64,000 nt of DNA. It comes from Algoriphagus sp. AK58 (GTDB taxonomy: Bacteria > Bacteroidota > Bacteroidia > Cytophagales > Cyclobacteriaceae). The stretch's first letter is position 1. The number at the start of each line of letters is the position of its first letter. The stretch is from positions 1-64,000 of the forward strand of contig NZ_QEIG01000008.1 in assembly GCF_014324365.1 (NCBI RefSeq), in the 5' to 3' direction. Under the pieces are notes generated by a model, which was given only the letters and a program-made list of their open reading frames with translations, was not told where the DNA came from and did not search any database. This document shows, piece after piece, positions 52,924 through 59,272 of this stretch. The position numbers and the translations under genes are program-made.

Positions 52924-53565
52924 TTAGTTATTCGTGCCTGATTGAATCAAGCGACTTTTGAAATTCTTCAATTTTTCAATGTTTTTCACTCCGGGAGCAT
53001 CTTCAAATTTGGAATTGAGATCCACGCCTTTGAGTTGGGGGATTTGCTGTCGCAAAGCCAAGACTTCCTCAGCACTTTCTCCATCCAATCCTCCACTCAG
53101 CAGAAAGCCTTTGTCAAAGGGATAAGTTTCCAAAACTTTCCAGTCAAAGCGCTTTCCCGAACCTCCATGGGCCGCTGTAGCGGTATCGAAAAGAAACTTG
53201 CTCACAAATGGCAGGTAGCCTTCCAGACTTTTCCAATCGATCTCGGTTCCTACTGAAACTACTTTCCAGAGTTCGGCCTCGGTTTTTTCAGCAAGACTTT
53301 TCACAAAATCAGGCGACTCGCTTCCATGTAGCTGAATGGCAGAAAGCCCAAATTGATCTACTTTTCTCAGGATTTCCGCTTCACTTGCATTGACAAAAAC
53401 CCCAACTTTTTTCACTGGCTGTCCCTTCAATTCAGCAGCTTGTTCATCTGGGACATAGCGAGGCGACTTGGGATAAAAGATCAATCCCATCCAATCCGGA
53501 TTCACTTCCGAAATCAAACTTCGGATATTCTCCGGTTCCCGCATGCCACAGACTTTGAGTTCCAT
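52924..53565 (-). CDS. trpF: Phosphoribosylanthranilate isomerase
   Basis: This 213-residue TIM-barrel enzyme catalyses the Amadori rearrangement in tryptophan synthesis. The N-terminal KVCGM carries the catalytic Cys, FLLSGGLDGE binds phosphate, and GVDLNSKFEDAPGVKN carries the catalytic Asp and Ser. Its ATG overlaps the trpC stop by one base (TGATG). Confidence 0.96.
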   Translation of the reverse strand: MELKVCGMREPENIRSLISEVNPDWMGLIFYPKSPRYVPDEQAAELKGQPVKKVGVFVNASEAEILRKVDQFGLSAIQLHGSESPDFVKSLAEKTEAELWKVVSVGTEIDWKSLEGYLPFVSKFLFDTATAAHGGSGKRFDWKVLETYPFDKGFLLSGGLDGESAEEVLALRQQIPQLKGVDLNSKFEDAPGVKNIEKLKNFKSRLIQSGTNN

Positions 53566-54380
53566 CAGGCTTTGGTGAATTCGGTTTCTAGCAGCATTCG
53601 AAATTCCTTAATGAAATTGTAAGCAGCCTGCTCCGGACGGCTGGATTTCATGAAGTTTTCCCCGATCAAGAATCCGTCAAAACCCGCTTTTTTCAACTGA
53701 ATCAAGGTAGCTGGATCAGAAATCCCGCTTTCGGAAACCTTCATAAAATTGGACGGAATCCGATCAACCAAGGCAAGAGAAGTATCAATGGACACCTCAA
53801 AGGTCTTCAGATTCCGATTGTTCACCCCAACCAGATCCAGACCATCACAAAGGCTACGGTCCAGCTCCTCGCCATCATGCACTTCCATCAGTACCTCAAG
53901 TCCAAGACTCTTGGCGAAATAGGCCAAAGACTTGAGTTTTTCCGGTTCCAAAGCTGCTGCAATCAGCAAAATGCAATCCGCCCCGATGGATTTGGCTTCT
54001 AAGATTTGGTATTCATCCACGACGAAATCCTTTCGGAGAATGGGGCAGAAATTGAATTTTCGGGCAATTTTGAGATCCTCATTGGTGCCGCCGAAGTATT
54101 CCTTGTCGGTCAATATCGACAAAGCAGAAGCGCCAGCCTGCATATAGCCGATACTCACCTGCTCCACAGAGGCGGAGGCATTGATCCAGCCTTTGGAAGG
54201 AGACTTTCGCTTAAATTCTGCAATGATTCCTGACTTGTCAGGATGCGTCACGTACTTTTTCATGGACACGGTAGGACCTGAGAAAAAAGTACTTTTCTCC
54301 AGCAACTTGACAGGAACCAAGCTTTTTTTCTCCTCGACTTCCTTGTATTTGTCCGCGATGATTTTCTCTAAAATATTCAT
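53565..54380 (-). CDS. trpC: Indole-3-glycerol phosphate synthase
   Basis: This 271-residue TIM-barrel enzyme makes indole-3-glycerol phosphate. Catalytic features include the N-terminal FKRKSPSKGWIN, the Lys in PILRKDFVVDEYQ, VGVNNRNLKTF and SESGISDP. I choose the ATG at 54378-54380 over a TTG two codons upstream. The gap to trpD is 9 bases; the stop overlaps trpF by one base. Unlike in enterics it is not fused to trpF. Confidence 0.96.
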   Translation of the reverse strand: MNILEKIIADKYKEVEEKKSLVPVKLLEKSTFFSGPTVSMKKYVTHPDKSGIIAEFKRKSPSKGWINASASVEQVSIGYMQAGASALSILTDKEYFGGTNEDLKIARKFNFCPILRKDFVVDEYQILEAKSIGADCILLIAAALEPEKLKSLAYFAKSLGLEVLMEVHDGEELDRSLCDGLDLVGVNNRNLKTFEVSIDTSLALVDRIPSNFMKVSESGISDPATLIQLKKAGFDGFLIGENFMKSSRPEQAAYNFIKEFRMLLETEFTKA

Positions 54381-54389
54381 AATCAATAA

Positions 54390-55400
54390 TTAGGCTAATG
54401 AAATGGTAGTTTGGGGATTGACGAGGCCATTGAAAACCTTGAGGGCTTTGCCACTCAGTAAAACCTCCTCGGCTTCGAGGACGGCATCTGAGAAAGTCAA
54501 TCCCTCACGGGCTGTAACCAAAGCCGCTGCTGCATTGGCAATGACCACTTCGTTTTGGGCTTTTTCGCCTTTTCCGCGAAGGATATTTTCGAAGATCTTA
54601 GCCGATTCTTCCACGGTATCTCCACCTTTGATGCTTTCTGCTGTGAGTTTGGAAAGGCCGATATTTTCTGGATTGTAAAGCTTTTCTCCCGAGTTGGAAA
54701 TCATTTTAAAAGGACCCGTAAGCGAAATCTCATCGTATCCATCCAAGGCATGCAGAATGGAGAATTTCCCTTCGGTCTCCTGATACAAATAGCCATACAA
54801 ACGCGCCAGTTCAAGACTGAAAACCCCAACCAATTGTTTTTTGGGAAAGCTTGGGTTTACCATCGGGCCAAGCATATTGAAGAAGGTTTTCACCCCAAGC
54901 TCTTTTCGGATTGGAGCCACATTTTTCATTGCAGGGTGAAAAAGAGGGGCATGCAAAAAGCAAAGTCCGACTTCATCCAGAGAGCGTCTGATTTCTCCGA
55001 TGTCGTTAGTAAACTGGTAGCCAAAATACTGAAGCAAATTGGACGAACCGCAGATGGAAGATACTCCTGTATTGCCATGTTTGGCAACATTTTGACCTGC
55101 CCCTGCTACGATAAAGGAAGAAAGTGTAGAAATATTAAACGTATCCTTGCCATCACCGCCTGTACCACAAAGGTCCATAGCATCGTATTCGTCGATTTCC
55201 ACGGGAATACATAACTCAAGCATGGCCTCACGGAAACCCCGCAATTCCTCCACCGTGATACTTCGCATCAAGTAAACCGTCATGAATGCGGCTATTTGGC
55301 TCGTATTGTATCCTCCTGTTGCAATATTTTTGAGCACTTCGCGAGCCTGATCTTGCGATAGGGTCTGATGTGCGATCAATTGGTTTAAAATCTCTTTCAT
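54390..55400 (-). CDS. trpD: Anthranilate phosphoribosyltransferase
   Basis: This 336-residue enzyme transfers phosphoribose from PRPP to anthranilate. The diphosphate-binding motif CGTGGDGKDTFNIST (near residue 78) and AKHGNTGVSSICGSS are intact, as is VRHA-like MLGPMVNP. It is not fused to trpG. The gap to trpG is 31 bases. Confidence 0.96.
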   Translation of the reverse strand: MKEILNQLIAHQTLSQDQAREVLKNIATGGYNTSQIAAFMTVYLMRSITVEELRGFREAMLELCIPVEIDEYDAMDLCGTGGDGKDTFNISTLSSFIVAGAGQNVAKHGNTGVSSICGSSNLLQYFGYQFTNDIGEIRRSLDEVGLCFLHAPLFHPAMKNVAPIRKELGVKTFFNMLGPMVNPSFPKKQLVGVFSLELARLYGYLYQETEGKFSILHALDGYDEISLTGPFKMISNSGEKLYNPENIGLSKLTAESIKGGDTVEESAKIFENILRGKGEKAQNEVVIANAAAALVTAREGLTFSDAVLEAEEVLLSGKALKVFNGLVNPQTTISLA

Positions 55401-55431
55401 GTTAAGGCTAGTGGTGGGGTGAACTTCAAAT

Positions 55432-55998
55432 TTAAGATTCTAACCAGTTTTGCATGATTTTGACTCCATTTTCGGTCAAAATACTTTCGGGGTGAAATTG
55501 AACTCCACGAACATCGAACTGCTTGTGGCGCACCGCCATAATCTGTCGATCGGGCGTCCTTCCAATGACTTCCAAGTCTGGAGAAAGCGTTGATTCATCG
55601 ATCACCCAAGAGTGGTAACGACCGATTTTGAAGGTTTTCGGAATGTCTTTGAATAACAAATCATCCTGCACCGTTACCTCGGAGGCTACTCCGTGAAGCA
55701 CCTCAGACAGATTGATGAGGCTTCCGCCAAATGCTTCCCCAATCGCCTGATGTCCCAGGCATACCCCAAAAATCGACTTGGTGGCCGCATATTTCTTCAA
55801 TAACTCCGGCATAATGCCAGCTTCGGAAGGAACACCCGGTCCGGGAGAAAGGAGAATCTTATCGTAGTTGGCGACTTCTTCCAAGCTGATTTTATCATTT
55901 CGGAAGACATCCATCTGCGCTCCATAGCCCAGTTGCCGGACGATATAGACCAAGTTGTAGGTGAAGGAGTCGTAATTATCTAATACCAATATTCGCAT
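55432..55998 (-). CDS. trpG: Anthranilate synthase component II (glutamine amidotransferase)
   Basis: This 188-residue class I amidotransferase supplies ammonia to TrpE. The nucleophile lies in GVCLGHQAIGEAFGG (near residue 79) and the catalytic His and Glu in VQFHPESI. It could also serve p-aminobenzoate synthesis, as PabA does in organisms with a single copy. Twelve bases separate it from trpE. Confidence 0.95.
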   Translation of the reverse strand: MRILVLDNYDSFTYNLVYIVRQLGYGAQMDVFRNDKISLEEVANYDKILLSPGPGVPSEAGIMPELLKKYAATKSIFGVCLGHQAIGEAFGGSLINLSEVLHGVASEVTVQDDLLFKDIPKTFKIGRYHSWVIDESTLSPDLEVIGRTPDRQIMAVRHKQFDVRGVQFHPESILTENGVKIMQNWLES

Positions 55999-56010
55999 GG
56001 TTCAATAGGT

Positions 56011-57423
56011 TTAAATTTGTTCAGCAGCCCGTAAAGCCACTCTCAGCGCCTCCAGCTTATTCGCCACTTCCTGCAACTCTGAGGGAATCGAGCTTTTCGC
56101 TACCACTCCTGCTCCAGCTTGGAATCTCAGGTGATTATTTTCGGAGACAAAAGAGCGGATCAAGATGGCGTGATTAAAATCTCCATTGAACCCCAAGTAG
56201 CCGATCGCTCCGCCGTAGAATTGGCGGCTGACATTTTCGAGTTCGTCGATCAGTTCCATCGCCCGGTATTTCGGAGCTCCGGAAAGCGTACCCGCCGGAA
56301 AAGTATCCGCAACCAACTGAAGGGGATTAGCCCCTTGCGCCAGCTGACCGGTAACTTTGGAAACCAAGTGAATCACATGGGAGTAATATTGAATTTCTTT
56401 GAAAACGTCTACCTCAACCAAATCAGAAGATCGGGAAAGGTCATTTCTGGCCAAATCCACCAGCATCACATGCTCAGAATTTTCCTTGGGATCGTCAAAG
56501 AGCTTCTTAGCCAATTCGGCATCCTCGATGTCATTGCCTGTTCTCCGGAACGTACCCGCAATCGGAAAAATGGTCGCTTTACGGTTTTTGACCACAATCT
56601 GTGCCTCGGGCGAACTACCAAAGACTTTGAAAGAACCATAGTCGAAATAGAACAGATAGGGTGAAGGATTAACTGAACGGAGTGCACGATAGACGTTGAA
56701 TTCATCGCCTTTAAACTCGGTGGAAAAGCGTCTCGAAAGCACAATCTGAAATACATCTCCTCGGAAGCAATGCTCGCGGCCTTGGTTGAGAATCTTCAAA
56801 AACTCCTCATCGGTGTAATTGGAAACTTCCTCGCCCACGGTTTTGAAGGAATAAGCCGGGATGTTCTTATTGTTAAGAAGCGTTTCGATCTCAGCAATGT
56901 ATTCGGCATTGTTTGCTCCTGCCACTCGGTGTTCAAAGAGGTGCAATTCGTTTTTGTAATGATCCACTACGATGATGTTTTGATACATCGCATAGTGCAT
57001 CATAGGGATCTCATTGGGCGAAGTTTTGCTCAGTTTGATATCCTCAAACCAGCCCACCGTATCGTACTGAATGTATCCAAAAAGCCCGTTGGTACTGAAC
57101 TTAAACTTGTCCGGAGTCGGATCAAATTTATTCCCAAAAGCCCGCAGACAGTCCATCAGACGCTTTTGTGCGGTGACTTCGTAGACTAGTTCTTTCCCAT
57201 CGGGAAGCTTCTCGGTGACCTGCCCGGCATTGAAGTCAAAAGTCGCCAAAGGATTGAAACAGATGTAGGAATAGCTGTTTTCCTGTCCGTGATAGTCTGA
57301 AGACTCGAGCAAAATCGGATTGGCAAATCGGTCCCGGATCTGCAGGTAAATGCTCACCGGCGTGATGGTATCTGCCAGTCGCTTGCGGTAGGTAGTGAGA
57401 ATCGGATACTTGACGTGGTTCAT
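56011..57423 (-). CDS. trpE: Anthranilate synthase component I
   Basis: This 470-residue enzyme makes anthranilate from chorismate. The Trp feedback-binding motif LLESS is present near residue 38, and the catalytic half has the segments EHVMLVDLARNDL, FPAGTLSGAPKYRAMELID and GAIGYLGFNGDFN. It is the first structural gene of the trp unit, whose order is trpE-G-D-C-F-B-A-aroF. Transcription is almost certainly controlled by the leader peptide and terminator just upstream (57444-57578). Confidence 0.97.
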   Translation of the reverse strand: MNHVKYPILTTYRKRLADTITPVSIYLQIRDRFANPILLESSDYHGQENSYSYICFNPLATFDFNAGQVTEKLPDGKELVYEVTAQKRLMDCLRAFGNKFDPTPDKFKFSTNGLFGYIQYDTVGWFEDIKLSKTSPNEIPMMHYAMYQNIIVVDHYKNELHLFEHRVAGANNAEYIAEIETLLNNKNIPAYSFKTVGEEVSNYTDEEFLKILNQGREHCFRGDVFQIVLSRRFSTEFKGDEFNVYRALRSVNPSPYLFYFDYGSFKVFGSSPEAQIVVKNRKATIFPIAGTFRRTGNDIEDAELAKKLFDDPKENSEHVMLVDLARNDLSRSSDLVEVDVFKEIQYYSHVIHLVSKVTGQLAQGANPLQLVADTFPAGTLSGAPKYRAMELIDELENVSRQFYGGAIGYLGFNGDFNHAILIRSFVSENNHLRFQAGAGVVAKSSIPSELQEVANKLEALRVALRAAEQI

Positions 57424-57443
57424 CAGGGATTATTTTTTGGCAT

Positions 57444-57477
57444 AAAAAAAGGCTTACCGGGAAATCCAGTAAGCCTT
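57444..57477 (-). terminator. trp attenuator: intrinsic terminator before trpE
   Basis: The stem AAGGCTTAC/GTAAGCCTT (57469-57477 with 57449-57457) is followed on the minus strand by seven or more T. It lies between the leader ORF and trpE, 20 bases before the trpE start, so it would end transcription before the structural genes unless disrupted. The leader contains AAGCC segments that could pair with GGCUU of the stem to form an antiterminator. Confidence 0.88.
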
Positions 57478-57500
57478 CTGTGATATGTGCTGCGCAAAAT

Positions 57501-57578
57501 TTAGGCAACGGCTTTCTGAGCTTTCCCTTGGAAAGTTGAAGAATGCCACCACCAGTATTTGTTTGCGATTGTTTTCAT
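57501..57578 (-). CDS. trpL: trp operon leader peptide (25 residues, Trp-Trp-Trp)
   Basis: The ORF starts MKTIANKYWWWHSSTF and runs 25 codons. Three consecutive TGG codons (57546-57554) are the expected regulatory codons. A consensus promoter lies just upstream and the terminator hairpin just downstream, before trpE. When Trp-tRNA is scarce, the ribosome should stall here and allow an antiterminator to form. The start codon lies only about 5 bases from the predicted transcript start, so the leader would be read from a nearly leaderless RNA. Confidence 0.9.
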   Translation of the reverse strand: MKTIANKYWWWHSSTFQGKAQKAVA

Positions 57579-57588
57579 AATAGGTGAG

Positions 57589-57618
57589 CAAATTTAGAAA
57601 GGGATTGGAAAAGACAAA
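57589..57618 (-). promoter_or_regulatory. Promoter of the trp operon
   Basis: On the minus strand TTTG (57615-57618), an 18-base spacer and TAAATTTG (57589-57596) match the Bacteroidota consensus. Confidence 0.75.
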
Positions 57619-57752
57619 GCATCATTTCGGATTTTTCAAAAAAAATAATTTTTATCTGCCATTTTGATAAATGAATGGGTCGAATTTGCTTTCAAAGCAA
57701 CTGAACCTCAACCAAATGATTTCGTTAAGGCTAACAACTAACAGCCACTCCC

Positions 57753-58310
57753 ATGAAAACCCGTTCTATTTTTCTGCTTTTCGGACTGATGATCCTCTCC
57801 TTCCAAGTCAAGTCTCAATCAGCCGCGTCCTGGGAAGTCCCGATGATTGAGGTGAAATACCAGGAATCCGGAGGTGAAAACACGCTGTTGAAAATCGATC
57901 CCGGATTTCAATATGCAGATCTTCATTACGATGGGCGTGTTTTCCGCATGTTCTACAATAATGCCAATGGAATTCTAAAAAACGCAAGAATTGTTGACCA
58001 AGACTCCAAACTGCAAGTGGCAAGAGGAAAAGGAAGTTACTTTTGGGGAAATGCCCGATTTGAATTTGTGGGAGGAGAAGTTTTCAAATTGAAACGAACA
58101 CGAAATCGGAATGGGCTTGAGATCATCGGACCTTTTGGGCCTGTTTTCATTGTAGAGAATTTCGGGATTAATCCCGTGAAGCCCCTAAATGAACAAGATT
58201 TTCTTGCCCACACCTTTTTTGTATTCGATCAGATAAAAGCTACCCAAAAGCCACCTGCTGATGTGATCTACTACGCAGCACCTGTCACCTCTTTCAATAA
58301 CAGGAAATGA
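57753..58310 (+). CDS. Secreted protein of unknown function
   Basis: I do not recognise this 185-residue protein. It has a signal peptide (about 1-22, ending VKSQ). The mature part is beta-rich, with YADLHYDGRVFRMFYNNANG and FVGGEVFKLKRTRNRNG suggesting an antiparallel fold, and no membrane segment. It is divergent from the trp operon. The small gene at 58.3 kb follows in the same direction after 24 bases and may be co-transcribed. Confidence 0.72.
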   Translation: MKTRSIFLLFGLMILSFQVKSQSAASWEVPMIEVKYQESGGENTLLKIDPGFQYADLHYDGRVFRMFYNNANGILKNARIVDQDSKLQVARGKGSYFWGNARFEFVGGEVFKLKRTRNRNGLEIIGPFGPVFIVENFGINPVKPLNEQDFLAHTFFVFDQIKATQKPPADVIYYAAPVTSFNNRK

Positions 58311-58334
58311 TTGATTAGCTTCGCATAAAAAAGT

Positions 58335-58562
58335 ATGGCCAAAGCAATTTCACAGTATTTCAAGCGGGTATTTGACGATTATCAGGTTTTGGTCATGGTA
58401 AACCCGACAGATTTCACCGGGATCGAACTGATTATTCATCCGGATGGCAAAATCGAAAAGACGGATATTCAGGCCGATGAAGAGATTTTTGAGGATTTGG
58501 CCGCCGATGAATTCCAGCCTTGCAGCCCATTGGAGTTTCAACTGACGCTGGCGAAGGCTTGA
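58335..58562 (+). CDS. Small acidic protein of unknown function
   Basis: This 75-residue cytoplasmic protein has no signal or membrane segment. It is acidic in its second half (TDIQADEEIFEDLAADEF). The sequence MVNPTDFTGIELIIHPDGKI suggests a compact alpha/beta fold. I recognise it as the kind of small conserved protein found in Cytophagales, without known role. Start and length are clear: ATG at 58335 and a TGA at 58562, with good codon use. Confidence 0.65.
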   Translation: MAKAISQYFKRVFDDYQVLVMVNPTDFTGIELIIHPDGKIEKTDIQADEEIFEDLAADEFQPCSPLEFQLTLAKA

Positions 58563-58606
58563 TTTAATTATTGGGTACTGCTAGGAGAGTATTACTTTCA
58601 ACAATC

Positions 58607-58831
58607 ATGAATAAGTCTGACAAAAAAATTTTCTTATTGGAAATTGAAGGTAAAAAGACTGAGTTTGTCTTGGAACTTCTCCAGCACTTCAAATTTGTCA
58701 AAGTCAAGTCACTTTCTAAAGATGACGCCAAATTAGTAAAGAGCTTGAAACGATCTTTCGAAGAGCTTAAATTGATCCAAGAGGGTAAACTCAAGGCTAC
58801 AGACATCAAGGACCTGCTTAATGAATTGTAG
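58607..58831 (+). CDS. Orphan antitoxin-like small protein
   Basis: This 74-residue protein begins KIFLLEIEGKKTEFVLELL and has a basic, helical C-terminal half ending LKDLLNEL-like (IKDLLNEL). Its layout, a short beta-strand segment followed by FVKVKSLSKDDAKLV and helices, resembles Bacteroidota antitoxins that usually precede a RelE/ParE toxin gene. No toxin ORF follows; the next 440 bases are repeats and then the polymerase gene. I start it at the ATG at 58607 instead of a TTG at 58571. Confidence 0.55.
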   Translation: MNKSDKKIFLLEIEGKKTEFVLELLQHFKFVKVKSLSKDDAKLVKSLKRSFEELKLIQEGKLKATDIKDLLNEL

Positions 58832-59001
58832 AATTACATTTATTAAAGTACCCTGCCTGATAGGTTCAAGTGAATTACTTTTTTAGACTTTCCTTAAGAT
58901 TTTTCAAAATCAGACTGGACTCAACTTTGTTTCCCACGACATTTTCCTCCAAAAATCAGTCAATCCCTTGACTTGATTCCAATCCTATTGTTTAATTTAT
59001 A

Positions 59002-59038
59002 AACATTAAAATGTTTAAATTATTGACATTTTAATGTT
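59002..59038. repeat. 13-base-pair AT-rich inverted repeat upstream of the polymerase gene
   Basis: AACATTAAAATGT (59002-59014) and ACATTTTAATGTT (59026-59038) are perfect inverted copies around an 11-base loop; the first arm is itself nearly palindromic. It could be an operator or a transcript hairpin. Confidence 0.6.
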
Positions 59039-59041
59039 TGA

Positions 59042-59073
59042 TGACCTTTGAGGTTTCCAAAAACCTTGAAGGT
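59042..59073. repeat. GACCTTTGAGG/CCTTGAAGGTC palindromic repeat
   Basis: GACCTTTGAGGTTTCC is followed by AAAAACCTTGAAGGTC, its approximate inverse. A related piece, AACCTTCGAGGTGTCAAAAA, recurs at 59221-59240. The two halves flank the TATCTCGC repeat at 59163-59219, as if one repeat had inserted into the other. Confidence 0.6.
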
Positions 59074-59162
59074 CTTTACTGCTATGCTGATTCTCTAGAA
59101 ACAGCATTCACATCAATCCAGTCAGTCCAGCGTCTGGAGACGCAGGACAGCGATGGCTGCAC

Positions 59163-59219
59163 TATCTCGCAACCACAGGGAGCGTATTTCGCGAAGCGTA
59201 TCTCACGGAGTGTATCTCG
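59163..59219. repeat. Dispersed TATCTCGC-type repeat, copy 3
   Basis: Units GTATTTCGCGAAGCGTATC (59184-59202) and TATCTCACGGAGTGTATCTC (59200-59219) match the units in the his operon gaps. A degenerate unit starts at 59163. With the surrounding palindromes it fills most of the 440-base gap before the polymerase gene. Confidence 0.75.
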
Positions 59220-59272
59220 AAACCTTCGAGGTGTCAAAAACCTCAAAAGTTTTACCCAATTATAAATCGTAC

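Noticed and set aside
59002..59038. SOS operator upstream of the polymerase gene
   Set aside because: The AT-rich inverted repeat does not match any LexA site I know for this phylum; I report it only as an inverted repeat.
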